The notes: a model not told the origin generated them from the sequence alone. DNA of 64,000 nt from Branchipolynoe longqiensis (GCA_030323885.1 CM059187.1:86422614-86486613), one strand, 5' to 3'. Positions 51,256 through 63,690 are shown, counted from the stretch's first letter. Translations and numbers: made by a program.

Positions 51256-52554
51256 TTAGTTGGTGAGTAGGCGGGTTGCAATCCCGCTTTTCTTTTCCAG
51301 TCGTTTGTTGTAATTTTTTGCAAACGACTTGGCCGTCTTCCAGCCGGCGTGTGCTAGGATTCTCCTCACTGAGATTCCCAACTTTCTTGCTTTCGAGACC
51401 ATGGCACCCCTTGTAGAGTGCGAAGCATAGCGTCCCGTGTCTATGCCCGCTAACTTGAGCACCTTAACCCTCCATCTGGCGAGCATGTCTCTTGAAATTG
51501 CTTTATGTGGCTTAATAAAGCTCACCAAAAGCTGTCTGGAATTACGTATTCCCTTAGTCTTGGATATATACGCCCTAATGGGCCAGATATAGATCTTTTT
51601 GCCTCTCGTACTCTACCCGACTCCTATTATGCGGGAAACTAGTTAGATGAATGGAGGAGAGGGGATCTCCTGTCCTGTTTGATTTGAGCAGTTTGTCCAG
51701 ATTGAATGTGGCCTCGTTGTTATCGATGTCGAGGCCCTGTAACGAGAGGGCCACAATTGTGTGTCCTCTATGTCCTGTTACTAATAGTAATAACACTGCT
51801 AACTTGTAGCCTAGCTGTTTGATAGAAAGCAGTTTGTTTTCCGGCCATTCCCGGAAAAGCTTGAAAACTATCGAAACTTCCCAGAACCGTTTGTTTTGTT
51901 TGTTGTTGTTTTACGTCCTAGCAACATCTAAGGTCATATCAGGACGGGTACCAACTTGTGACAGTGCGCACTCATGGCGACTTTATAGTGCTGTCCCACT
52001 GGGAAACCAGGCCGCCGGCACCATGACCTGGTATCCCACTCAGTCACATTATCCTGACACTGAGCACACCAGTCCTTGCCATATCCTAATAATGCCGAGC
52101 GCCTGGCTAGGAAGCGACAAGTATCAATTTTAAAGTCATTGGTTTGACTCGACCAGGACTCGAACCCACGATCTACCAGCACGGGAGACGGACGCTCTAA
52201 CTCATTCGGCCATCCCGTCTCCCAGAACCGACTATATTTCGGTTTTGGGGGGTTCCTTACATACACTGACCTCATAAACCAATGAATGACCTCATGCTTG
52301 CCAATAGTTTGTCCGCCAATTCTAGGCAGAATGAGGGAAAGTGCGCAACGAGCTGCATTAATGGCACCGTATCCAAGTCCATCATCTTCCATCAAGCATA
52401 AGAATCGGCCTACTTGGGCGATGGATGGTAGCATTGGCTTTACTTTATGCAATAGACAATAGAGTCCCCATTTCTTTAAATAACTGGAATATAGCTTCAT
52501 GGTACTTGGCCTCCAAGCATGTGAAATTAACCTGGCCTGGGTGATTTTGTCCAA
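51256..52554 (-). pseudogene. tyrosine recombinase of the DIRS-like element, split by a SINE
   Basis: The N-terminal core-binding part (SHAWRPSTMKLYSSYLKKWG) runs from 52554 to the SINE at 52220. The catalytic part resumes at 51879: LLVTGHRGHTIVAL (first R), ASHSTRGAMVSKA (H..R), ILAHAGWKTAKSF and KNYNKRL (tyrosine). Stops and a shift lie near 51550-51575. The catalytic residues survive but the protein cannot be made. Confidence 0.85.
51890..52220 (-). mobile_element. SINE-A, full length with target duplication
   Basis: The reference copy: 331 bp flanked by CCCAGAACCG at 51880-51889 and 52221-52230. Minus-strand order: GACGGGATGGCCGAATGAG (A box), GGGTTCGAGTCC (B box), body, tail with the CGTCCTG...CAGGACG-type hairpin (one arm mutated here), GTAAAACAACAACAAAC. 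Defines both ends of the family. Confidence 0.97.
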
Positions 52555-52627
52555 ACCAAACTTTTGTAGATAAGTACTTAGAAAACGAATGCCAATATTG
52601 GTGTTGTGGACACATCCCCATGGCTTG

Positions 52628-53460
52628 TCATTTTCCCTGATGTTGTAGATTTACTGGGCCTCTTGGGAATTTAAACAAATCTTTCGCTTCCCATTCCACT
52701 GCCGCTCGCCACGGCTGAGTGTTCCAGTCCGGCACTACCAATACTGCATGTGTTTGGTCGAGCCTGATCTTTCTGGCTACTCTGCTGATTAGGCTGAATG
52801 GGGGAAAGATATAGTAAAAGGCGTTATTCCAGATTATAGAGAAAGCATCCACTCGCCAAGCTTGTGGATCCAGATGCCAAGATACATATTTATCAACTTT
52901 TTTGTTCCTACGAGAGGGACAGGAGAGTAAATGGTCCTTTGCTAACAAGTTGTTTATTCATTTGACAGATTGTTTGAAAAATGTGTGTACTTAGGGACCA
53001 TTCCAAATGATCGTGGAAATGGCGGCTCTTTTTGACTGCTAATGTATTTTGGGATGTGTGTGACTGTGATCCAAACCTTTTGTTTCTCAGCCCAGTCCCA
53101 AATGAGTTTCACAATGGTGTTGCAAGCTGAGGATCTTGTACCTCCCATGTTCCTAATATAGGCCATTGCGGTAGTGTTATCAGTTAACACTTGGACATTG
53201 AGTCTAGGGACTTTCACTAAACTTGTTAAACCTAAATAAACTGCACGTAGCTCTAAAACATTTATGTGGTCCTCTACCTCATCATCTAACCAATGGCCCC
53301 CCTGTAGCTTCATTATCCCTATGGGCGCCCCAACCCTCTAAGGAGGCATCTGTAGTGACTATTGTGTTAGGCTCATCCATACGGATGGGATTGTTGGACT
53401 GCTCGATGTGTCGCAACCACCATTGAATATTTGCGTGCCCTGCCTTGGAAATGGTCATAA
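52628..53460 (-). pseudogene. RNase H and linker of the DIRS-like element
   Basis: TTDASLEGWGAP, HINVLELRAVYLGL and VLTDNTTAMAYI carry three RNase H acidic residues. The linker (VSWHLDPQAWRVDAFSIIWN, AVLVVPDWNTQPW) is the stretch usually found between RNase H and recombinase in DIRS-like proteins. Frame changes occur near 53312 and 52950. Confidence 0.85.
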
Positions 53461-53483
53461 GCCTTTCGAAATTGCATGTAGCT

Positions 53484-54300
53484 TTAGAAATATTTTTTAT
53501 CTATTTCAAGAGATTTAATATGAGCTTTGCCATACAAAACAGCTGGTGCATAAGCAACCATAAGGCCGATTAGGACTGCTACTTGTCGTATCTTAGGTCT
53601 TTTTATTTGCGATAAATTAGACGCTGTGGTTTTAAATTTCTCGACCTTGTCGGAAGTCAAGGTGATAGTCATTTTGTCGGTGTTCATAAAAAATCCCAAA
53701 AATTTGTAATTTGTGGTAGGTGTGAGAACCGACTTTTTATCATGAACATAAAACCCCAAACGGGTCAAAGTGTCACATAAATCATTTACTGCTAAGTGGC
53801 ATTCATTTTCAGTGCGTGCTACGATAAACGAATCATCAATGTAAGGGAACATAACATGGCCTTTCTTGGCCATATCAGCAAAAACGGGTTTCAAGAGCTT
53901 TGTGAAAAAAACACAAGCTAGACCATTAGGTAAACAAGTAAATTGATAAATTGATCTCGCCAAATAAACCAAAGAAATTTTCGGTGTGCCTCATAAATTG
54001 GAACTGTGTAATATGCATCTTTTAAGTCTACACTTGCCAGCCAAGCACCCGGCATTACTAGGTCCCAACATTTTGAAATGTTTGTATTCTACTGACTTAT
54101 TAAGGATAGTTAAATCTAGAATCATCCTGACGTCCCCATTGGGTTTTGGTCTAGAGAATATATTAGAGATATATTCTCCGTCAGTATGCTGCACTAATTC
54201 AATAATACCTTTAGCTGCAAATTTTTTAACTTCTAGGTTTAAAGCCAGCTCTTCTTCTCAAGCTAGCCGGTAAGGGAAAGGTACTTTCGTCTGCAAGGGG
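53484..54300 (-). pseudogene. reverse transcriptase of the DIRS-like element
   Basis: SRPKPNGDVRMILDLTILN and MFPYIDDSFIVARTENE (catalytic YIDD) identify the palm. YQFTCLPNGLACVFFTKLL is the segment before it. Two frames (53484-53972, 53991-54194) are separated by a shift around 53975-54050, where ASVDLKDAYYTVPI would lie in another frame. Confidence 0.85.
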
Positions 54301-54412
54301 TTTCTATAAATGGAATAGCTACCCCTCTAACTATATCGAGCACCGTCTGGTCAGTTGTAAGCTTGTTCCCACTCATTAAGATAGTAGGTAATATTACCCG
54401 CGGTAAATATGC

Positions 54413-55623
54413 TTACACTGGTCTGTGTGGCGGACTCTGTGAGGAAGTGTCTCTCTTGAAGGGGCGATTCCCGTCGTTCCAGCCGTACTGGTTCCTCTGG
54501 CCACGTCCCCTCGGCTGGTAGCCATGGTTCCGGTTCGCGAATCGGCTGGTGGGTAGGCCGGTTCGCCGCCCTTGAAAATCCGATCTGGATTTCTTGAACT
54601 TGGATGGATTTGAGTCCTTCCCATCCAGGTGCTTCGACTGTTTGGCTGCCGTTTCGACCTGTTTGAACAGGTACTGCAGGTGTCCTCCAAACATTTTAGT
54701 GTTGTCTAGAGGCTTCCCTTTGACTGGTTTTGGGGGCAAGAAGAGGGTGTATTCTTTGCCGTCGTTGTCGACTACCTTCTTCGACCATGCCACCTGTTTT
54801 CCTGCGTCGGTCGTGACCGACTTGAAAACATTCTCGAACCTCCGGTATGAGAGGAAATTGCTGGTCGCCGTAAGCGCAGCAATGGCTGAGTTCATGTCGG
54901 GGGTGACGGTGGTGAACTTGTTTCCGACACCATCATGCGGTTTGCAACCGGCATGATGGCAGCGAGCGCTACCAGGACTCCTTTGTGGACGGTATGGAGA
55001 CACGTCTCGAACTTCCTCCGGTCCTCGCTCATGGTCACGTCATCATCCATCTCTTTGATGGTTGCCTGCGGGATCCCTTTGATCCCGGTGTACTGTTCTG
55101 CGAGCCTGGTGAGTGTTTCCGCGGGCTTGAAGGTGTCAAAATGCCCCCTCAAGTTCTTACGCAAAGAGCAGGTGTTAATCCTCTTTTTCTTGACTGCCCT
55201 GATTTTCTTTGCGACTTTCTCGGTGATGTCGGCAAAAGTACCCGTATGCGGGTCATCCGATTCGGAGTCGGTAGTAGTGGAGTCATTAGAGGAGTTCGTC
55301 TTCTTCTTCTTGACTTCCCTAATTTTATTCCTTGCCTTGTAGTATTCGTCGCCTCCTGACGAATACTTTTTGAAGTGTTTTCGCTTCTTTCCCAAAACAA
55401 TCTCCGAATCGGTGGTCTGTGGGTCTGACATGTGCTGCCAATCGGATTGTTCCGACAGAGAGGCGTCCTACGTGGGAGTTTTAGGGGGCGGCGTCGGGAG
55501 TAATTGTTGTAGCTGTTCACGAATGAGCCGCACCATCTGCTCCGTGGCATCGGCTTGGGACGGCCCTGCCTCGGGCGAGCGGTCCCGTGAAGGCGCAGAA
55601 TCCCGTGCAGGGGTTGCGGCCAT
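54413..55623 (-). pseudogene. gag-like ORF of the DIRS-like element
   Basis: From the ATG at 55623 (MAATPARDSAPSRDRSPEAG) the frame runs on into MSDPQTTDSE at 55431 with only one stop (TAG after PPPKTPT). A frameshift near 54930 leads into DMNSAIAALTATSNFLSYRR and a basic, glycine/arginine-rich C-terminus (NHGYQPRGRGQRNQYGW). No CCHC knuckle seen. One stop plus one shift suggests recent inactivation. Confidence 0.75.
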
Positions 55624-56378
55624 CTCGAATCGTCTGTAATCCAAATAAAAGAATTAGGACGTACTCAAGGCGCAACTGATCACAAGGAACAGTGCAACAA
55701 AGTGCTATCAGCACTATAAAGGGTATTAAATCCGTATTTACATCGGTTTAACCCAGGCATGTGAAGCTAAAATCATATCGAAAGTGCAACGGTCGGGTAA
55801 CCCGAACTGACAACGATCGAGGGGTCGGGACCAGTGTAGAGTTCCCGCCCACACTCTCTGTAACATACATTTCTCCTTCCCGTGGCTACTACACCAACAA
55901 ACTGGAGAAAATACTATGAAACTCGGAGGTACGCCTCAGAAAAAACTATCTAACGACGAAATGGCTCCTGCCAACATGTCTCTCCGTTCGGCAACGGGCG
56001 GCACAATAAGCTATCCCTAAGCGACGAAATGGCTCCAACCAGCATGTCTCTCCGTTGGGCAACGGGCGGCAAAAACAAAATGGATGCTTCAAATTCTACA
56101 GCACCGGATAAGCACAAGCTCATAAATAACTAAGTAAGTAACGAGAATTACTAATGTAAGCGTGAGCAAGAGTGTGCTATGAGTCTTCATAAACATATAT
56201 CAAAAAGTTCCTAGGGCGGTACTTACAGTAGAAATAGGTTAAATCCTCGGTAAAAACTGGTGAACTGCCTATAACGTCTTCTCGTTATAAGCGGAATATG
56301 CTAATTGCTGAACCCGGATGTTGCTTCCTTCTCCCTCGACCACGAGTAGCCAGAGGCTTAGTACCGAGGTAAAATAGT

Positions 56379-57319
56379 TATTTATCTTTCATTTGATATC
56401 GATATTGTGTCCATTCGGTTAGACATGACAATGCTTTTAAATGTGTGTATGCATCGACGGCATCGCATGGAAACCCACATTTTTTTGTGATATAATTTTT
56501 TTTATATCAGCTTTTATAAGCTGAGGTGATTTGCCAAACCAAGAATCACCTTGATGTCAAGTTTGATCAGGATCTGACGATTAATAAAGAAACTACAAAG
56601 AAATGTATGTATCCTGGAACACAAATGGTTACAACTTAATAGCTATAACCAATAGTATGTATGTGCACGTCCGTACGCTACGTGACAGCCGTTTTCTGCC
56701 AAATAAGTGTTCCTGGAATACACTGTCTGATAGCAGAGGGGTGCTCCAAAATGCTTGATTTTCATTGTCTCTTATGGGCTATCTATCCCCAGGAATTTTA
56801 GCCTATGATGTAGATAGAATGTCCCTCTACAACCTTGTGTTTTCCATGTTTGTGTGTATTCAGAAGATTTGTCTTGATTTCAACGCTCAAACTCCACCTT
56901 CTATATATCTTGGGCAGCTTTAAAAAGTAGGCAGACATTTAAATCTGTTATTTATTGACCACTGTGTGAAGTTTCATGATGGTGTAAGGTCGAAAAGGTA
57001 CTTTGCTAGGTCCCCAAATTTTCAGTGTTATAAGATCAATCATTTCAATCACGACCGAAAATCCAGAAATATGTCACTAATGTATGCATTTACTTTATTT
57101 TAATGGGTGGAATCGACAGAGCAGATAGGCATCTACTTACACTGAAAATTTCATTTAGATATGTTGATTACTTAGAAAGTTAGAACAATAAATGACTAAA
57201 TTATTAAATATATAGGTTTTGGGTCACACACTTGTAATGCTAAAACATTAAAACTCCAGAAAAGGTTAACCATTTCAATTTTTTTATTTGTTAAGAAATA
57301 AATCTTTTCAACTTAAGTT
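56379..57319. other. no gene recognised
   Basis: AT-rich sequence without an open frame of interest and without a repeat copy I can pair. Nothing supported. Confidence 0.45.
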
Positions 57320-57441
57320 TGTTTTGTTTGTTCTTTTACGTCCTAGCAACATCTAAGGTCATATCAGGATGGATACTGACTTGTGACAGTATGCGCTCAG
57401 TGACTTTATATTGCTGTCCCACTGGGAAACCAGGCTGCCGG

Positions 57442-58809
57442 TGTCACGGTTTCAGTTCTCAACCAGTTTCAGTTCTCAACATCGCTTCTGTGCGTGCGTC
57501 AACATCGAACAGCATTGTCAATAGTCGTGAGCAATCTTCATACAGAAAAAGTGAAATATCTCTTAAACCACACCACCTAGAAACAAATCGCTTGGTATGC
57601 ATATAGAAAACATGTTTACCAAAAAGATTATAGTAAATTGATATGGTTAGGGTTTTAGATTTCTATTAATTTTGAACAATGTTTTGCACTGCGCGTACCA
57701 GCAAACTCAAGGCATTGTCAATGGTCGTAAGCAATCTTCATACAGAAAAAGTGAAATATCTCTCAAACCACACCACCTAGAAACAAATCGCTTGGTACAC
57801 ATATAGAAAACATGTTTACCGAAAAGATTATATTAAATTTATAAGGTTAGTGATACTGACACAATATAGGGTATTCACGTGACGTCACGAACCGGATGCG
57901 CGGCCATTGTGGCGATATCAACTTGTAAACATCCCATAGAGTTTGCCTGTAGACGCAGTGGAAAACGTCTATTTCATTCAAAATTAATAGAAATCTGGAA
58001 CCCTAACCTTATAAATTTAATATAATCTATTCGTTTAATATGTTTTTTATATGATTACCAAGCGATTTGTTTCTAGGTGATGTGGTTTTAGAGATATTTC
58101 ACTTTTTCTGTATGAAGATTGCTCACGGCCATTGACAATGCACTGGCACTGACACTCAGAATATCCCAACTTTCACTATTATCTCTGATTTTAATACTTT
58201 CAGCGTAAATTGCTCTTAGGTTACATTAAATACTTCAGATCTTCCTCTTCAATCGCGCATTAAGATATTTTTAATCGATCCAATGAAAGCTTTTAAATTT
58301 ATTTTACAAAAATAAATGCTCCACATAGACATAGATCCTCCACATAGACATAGCATTGCCGTATTTTACCCTTCGCGGGCAGTTTGCCGGTACGCGCAGT
58401 GCAAAACGCCAGTTTTATTCAAATTTAATAGAAATCCATAACCCTAACCGTATCAATTTAATATAATCTTTTTGGTAAACATGTTTTCTATGTGTATTCC
58501 AATCAGTTTGTTTCTAGGTGGTGTGGTTTCAGAGATATTTAACCTTTTCTGGAGGAAGATTGCTCATAGCCATTGAGTTTGCATTGTGACAGTATGTTAT
58601 TATTGTGGTTACTATCGCCGCAATGGCCGCACTTCCGCTTTGCGTGACGTCGGTGCATACCCTATATAGTGACAGTGTGAGTGCAGCGATTTGCGGCGAT
58701 CGGAGACTGTTAGAATCGGACTCGATGTTGACACATGCGCAGACGATGTTGACGCATGCGCAGAAGGGATGTTGAGAACTGAAACTGGTTGAGAACTGAA
58801 ACCGCCACA
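57442..58809. mobile_element. Ginger-like non-autonomous DNA element, CCGG target duplication
   Basis: Starts TGTCACGGTTTCAGTTCTC and ends, inverted, TGTGGCGGTTTCAGTTCTC; the inverted repeats run about 60 bases and include CGCATGCGTCAACATC words. CCGG lies on both sides (57438-57441, 58810-58813). As I recall, TGTNR ends with CCGG duplication describe Ginger-type transposons. No integrase-like transposase present. A second element (57865-58668) is nested inside. Confidence 0.82.
57865..58668. mobile_element. nested MITE with TATAGGGTA ends
   Basis: TATAGGGTATTCACGTGACG at the left and, inverted, TATAGGGTATGCACCGACG at the right; the next ~30 bases (GCGGCCATTGTGGCGATA-type) also pair. About 800 bp, TA-flanked. 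Confidence 0.8.
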
Positions 58810-59022
58810 CCGGCACCATGACCTGGTCTCCCACTCAGTCACATTATCCTGACACTGAGCACACCAGTCCTTGCCATGTCCTAATACTGCCGAGAGCCTG
58901 GCTAGGAAGCAACAAGTATTAATTTGTAAGTCATTGGTGTGACTCGACCAGGGTTCGAACCTCCGACCCCACGATCTACCAGCACGGGAGACGGACGCTC
59001 TAACTCATTCGGCCATCCCGTC

Positions 59023-60020
59023 TGGTCGACTTAATGAAGACATTGTATTTGAAGTGAAATGTGATGTTGTTCAGAGGTTTTTATTAAGTTTGTGACACTT
59101 TATTTTCAATGCCATTGACAAGATCACAATTTTTCTATTTATTTAGCTACATCCATCCCAATAAGATACATAAATTATGTCATAATACACAATATTAACA
59201 TTTACTTTTGATTTAAAATATCTCCCACATTATTGGGCTAAATGATGAAATCTAAATATTGACACTCCAATAATGGGTTTCTTTGATATGCATTTCAAGT
59301 AGACTACCTCAAGAGTCAAGTGGTACACACTACACAGTTTCAAGAACGACCCATTTACTGATTTACTCGAATTTAAAAAAAACCTTTAATCTATTCTGTG
59401 AGCTATGTTTGTCTACCGATTTACAGTACCGTGCAGCAATTTTACAATTTTCATGTGATGTACCTGAAGTTTCGGGTAAAGTCGGGTAAAGTTGGGCAAA
59501 AAATCGCTCCAAAAGCGATGCTATCTCAGTATCTGTCCGTGCGACACCGGTGCCAGTGTGTTTGGCTTCTCTTTGTCACATTTCGATTTTTTTCCGTGTC
59601 ACTTCCGCGTCCTATGTGTTCGAAGCTTTACTCCCTGAACAATGTCTTTACGAACCTTCCCATTGAATGTAGATTCATAAGTATCTGATTTAAAACGCAG
59701 ATATTCTTGATAGCCATATATACACCTTACCACCAACAAACCCACCTTATTTGTCTAAAAATGCCAATGGTTTCACTAATCCTCGTGTACTTTGATGCGG
59801 AGTGACACTCTAACGCCACCTTGTGGAGACCTATAAATAATACTAATCATCACTAAATCTGGTAGACGGCGCCACACGGGCAAGTATGAAACCTTTCTCT
59901 TTTTTTAATTGGGAGGTTCGGGCAATAGAAAAACAATGTGTCGCAATGGATAAACAGAAGTGTGAGAAAGTAGTTTTCATTAGAATTAATAACTCCATCT
60001 TCTTTAACTTCCCAACATCG
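59023..60020. other. no gene recognised
   Basis: AT-rich. A 96-codon plus frame (59398-59688) crosses a short GGGTAAAGTC patch and has no recognisable domain. Nothing supported. Confidence 0.4.
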
Positions 60021-60021
60021 A

Positions 60022-61016
60022 CGACGGGATGGCGGTGTTGCGGATTCCCAGGGACACCAGTTTGCGAGGGACACATCGCTTCTGCACATGCGTCAAAATC
60101 GAACAGCATTGTCACTAACGTTATAAATTTAATATAATGTTTTTGGTAAAGATCTTTTCTATATGTATACCGAACGATTTGTTCCTAGACGGTGTAATTT
60201 GAGAGATATTTGACTTCTTCTATATTTTATGTATGAACATGGCTCACGACCATTGACAATGCCTTGAGTTTGATGGTACCCGCAGTGCAAAACGTTAGTT
60301 TTATTACAAATTAATAGAAATCCAGAACCCTAACCTTATCAATTTAATATAATCTTTTTGCAAAACATGTTTTCTATATGTGTTCCAAGCAGTTTGTGTC
60401 TAGGTGGTGTAATTTGAGAGATATTTGACTTTTTCTGTATGAAGATTTGCTCACGGCCGTTAACAATGCATTTCAATGGAAGTGTCCCTCGGAATCCGCT
60501 ATGGTGGTTTCAGCGTGTTCCCGTGCTCAGACGTGTCCCGTTGCTTCTGCGCTGCTTCTGCGCGTGCGCGGACTTCGCATCAACTCGGGTCACCTGAGCC
60601 ACTTATTGGCGCATGCGCACATCCTACAAACTCGGGTCGAATAATCGAATACGCTTCTCCGCGCTCGGGTGGACAATCTTTTTTTTTTTTTTTAATAACC
60701 GATAAAAAATACAGCAAAATAGGATTTAAAGTATTTTATGATGGCGCAGTTTACCTATATTTCCATTTAATTAATCTAAGTTATTCTTTTTTTGCACATG
60801 GCACGTGTATTTGTCGACTCCACTCGCCGTGTTCTATTTGAATTTCTGACGACTCGGATGACCCGAGTCGCCCAGGTAGTGTTAATCGATTACGGCCATC
60901 CTTATTAGATTCTGACGCATGCGCAGAAGCGAGGGACACGTCTGATCACGGGAACACGCTGAAACCACCACACCGCATCACCTGAATGAGTTGAGTGTCC
61001 GTCTCCTGCTTTATAG
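60022..61016 (+). mobile_element. SINE head split by nested Ginger-like elements
   Basis: The fragments GACGGGATGGC (60024-60034) and CTGAATGAGTTGAGTGTCC at about 60982-61000 are the two parts of a tRNA-like SINE-A/B head. Between them lies an outer element with ends TGTTGCGGATTCCCAGGGAC and, inverted, TGATGCGGATTCCGAGGGAC, whose interior shares the ATTGTCACTAACG and AAACATGTTTTCTATATG words with the 57.4-kb element. Confidence 0.65.
60500..60972. mobile_element. inner Ginger-like element, CCGC target duplication
   Basis: Ends TATGGTGGTTTCAGCGTGTT and, inverted, TGTGGTGGTTTCAGCGTGTT, with about 50 bases of inverted repeat. CCGC on both sides (60496-60499, 60973-60976). It landed in the terminal 20 bases of the outer element. 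Confidence 0.82.
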
Positions 61017-61230
61017 GTATAATTTGTGAAAGTACGACGTCTGAACACTTTGACTTCTGGTTACTGAATGGTTTATTCACAGCCTAGGGCACGCTTGACC
61101 CGCCGGCTAAACTTTCCATGATGTCATCTCATTTGCATATCTCTTTGTCCCCAACCCTGCATCTCGTTAACATATATTAACCACAGGTCTAGACGTCTAT
61201 TACGCATATATCACATAATTTACCATCAAT

Positions 61231-63690
61231 TATGGATTTAGCTAGGGAAGTAACTAGGTTAGGTAAGAACTGTTATATGTGGTCTATAGATTAGCCAGAG
61301 CTTATTGTTAATTAAGAACATGTCCTTTGAGTGTACTTCTTTCTGGAATTAAAGTAGGGGGGAAATATTATTTTGACATAGCTCCACCATTTGGTTGTAG
61401 GACATCAAGTATGGCTTGTGCGAGGACTACTTCTGCAGTAGTTTATTTATTAAGGAAAAAAGGGTTTTTTGCTTTATGCTATTTGGATGATTTTGTAGGG
61501 GTAGACTAGAAAAAACACAAGCATGGTATGATTATGTACTTAGTCTAACAAAATTATTAGGTTTAGATTTGTCTATTAAAAATGTACACCTCCAAAAATG
61601 AACATGAAATGGTTAGGTTATGAGATTGATATTCAGTTTATGTAAGTCAGGATCCCTAAAGAAAAATTGTTAGATATTTTAACTGAATGCAATAGATGGA
61701 AAGTGGGAAGTAATGTTACTAGGAAAATGTTCAAAGACTTGTGGGTAGATTACAATTTATTTCGAAATGTGTGGTTAACTCTAGGAGATTTATGAACAGA
61801 ATCTTGGATTTTCTAAGGGCTACCCCGTTTATAGGGAAAACTTTAGTTAGTCAGGAGTTAATTAGGGATATAACTTGTTTTTTTGCGGTTTGCAGAAGAG
61901 TGTAATGGATTAATTTTATTAAGACCATTTCCAAAGAAAAAGTGGGTGATTGAGTGTGACTCTTTCTTTGCTAGCAGGAGGAGCATTTAGTAGTACACAG
62001 TATTTTTCGGAAACATATTCAAAAGATCTCCTTAATGATAATAAATTACACATTGCACAATTACAAGCAATTAATTTGGTAATACTGATAATGAAGCATC
62101 TCAAAAGGTGTTATCTTCTGGTGCTGGTAAAGACCCAGTCTTGTGTGCTTGCGCCCGAGAGATCTGGAGGTTCACTGCTGAAAGATTGTGTGAGGTACAA
62201 GTCATGCATAAGGCAGGGAAAAAGCTAGTATTAGCAGATGCACTAAGTAGGATGTTTTTCGATAATAAGTCAAAATTAATATCAAATAAGCTATGCAGGT
62301 AACTTAAGTTAGAAAAAGTAAGTTTCTCATGATAATAATTTATTTGATTTATTTTTGTAAGCTCCTCACTCAAAATCTTTTATCTGGCTTTTTCCCTCAC
62401 AGCTTACAATTATGCTTTAGGTAGGAAGCTAAGCTTCTATTTTAAGGCAGGATTATCCGAAGGTACATGGAGGAATAAAAGGGTTCATTTTGAAGAATAT
62501 GTTAAGTTTTGTAAAAGAAAAAACCAGAAAATAAATCCAAAATACCCTAAACTAAAAACGGTAATGTTATATGCTTTACATTTGAATGATAAATTAAAAA
62601 GTGGAAGGGGCTATACAAAATTATTTGAGTGGAGCTAAGTCATGGGTTAAGCTTGTACGTGGTAGATCTGAAATATTTGATAGTTATGCATTGACAGTAC
62701 TTTAAAAAGAAGTATTTAAATTAAAAAATAATATTGTTAACAGAGCTTATCCATTAAAAATAAAACATGTCAAATTAATTATATTAAAATTTATAAAAAT
62801 GGGTAAACCTGGTCTTGTATTTGTTGTTGCAATGCTAATTGGTTATACATGTTGGTGCACATTTGTAGCACAAGGACTATCTGCCGATCAGAGGACAGCT
62901 ACCATATCAAACTACCTAGGGCACAAAATTTGATCTTGTCCTGTGCGTGCATGGCAAAACTACTGTCGATACTCAGGCCTGCATGAGGGCACCCCAGCAT
63001 TCATACTCTCGAATGGGGACCCATTGACAAGCCAAACGTTTGTCAAATGCATAAGGATGATATTGAAGCAAGCCAAGTACCCCTGGTGGCCGATGGTGAT
63101 GTCGCATAGTCTACGACATGGAGCGTCCTAAGAATATGCTAGGATAGGAGTGTCCCTGGACTGTATAAAATTATTAGGACACTGGAAATCCAACAGTATA
63201 TTTAATTATATGAATAACCAACTTGTTAGCAAAGGACCATTTACTCTCCTGTCCCAATTTGGCTGAGAGTTAGATGGTCCATATCCTGTTATGTCTGAGA
63301 GTATGATTCAAATTGATTGATGTGTGCCTGGTGTGCTTCGAGAGTATGACCGTGATCTTCCCACTAGCTGCCGTCTCCTGTCGTCAATTTAAAGAATTAA
63401 TGCATATGATTGCTAAAATAATAATCTGCTTACCATCAAATCAGCCTATATAGCTCTCAAATAAGTAATATGAAGTCAGGCTTCAGTTCTGGAAGGATTG
63501 TACTATCCTCATAAAAACTAGAGTAAAATAGATAAAGCCAATATGTTATCTGTACTGAATAACCAGCGCTTGTCTAATTGTTAGCTAGAGATAGAAATAT
63601 CAATGGCGCATGTAACAATTTATTAAGCCTAATTAATAAATCTATTGGACCAAAAAGAATTGTGTCTGGTTTTGAATTATAATAAATTTG
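61231..63690 (+). pseudogene. second copy of the 26.6-kb YR retrotransposon, 5'-truncated and decayed
   Basis: Begins inside the RT (LAREVTRLGKNCYMWS), keeps CRTSSMACARTTSAVVY and FALCYLDDFVGV. RNase H pieces follow (QLQAINLV, CEVQVMHKAGKKLVLADALS), then the recombinase (GSPAF-type HEGTPAFILSNGDPLTSQ, SHSLRHGAS, LGHWKSNSIFNYMNN) to the stop at 63266. Many frameshifts. The 3' untranslated region matches 26644-27070 to about 63690. Confidence 0.9.

Larger units (their letters stand above)
51113..56378 (-). mobile_element. DIRS-like retrotransposon with 47-bp inverted ends
   Basis: Terminal inverted repeats at 51113-51159 and 56332-56378 match over 47 bases (ACTATTTTACCTCGGTAC...). Minus-strand order: gag-like, reverse transcriptase, RNase H, conserved linker, tyrosine recombinase. 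There is no obvious target duplication, as expected for recombinase-based integration. All ORFs have frameshifts or stops, and a SINE-A has landed in the recombinase. It belongs to a family different from the one at 26644 (YIDD instead of YLDD, different gag). Confidence 0.88.
57325..59022 (-). mobile_element. SINE-A copy split by a 1.4-kb DNA element
   Basis: The tail half (57325-57441) and head half (58810-59022) together make a complete SINE-A. The break is at CCGG in the body, where the intact copy at 51890-52220 reads GCCGCCGGCACC. Confidence 0.92.
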
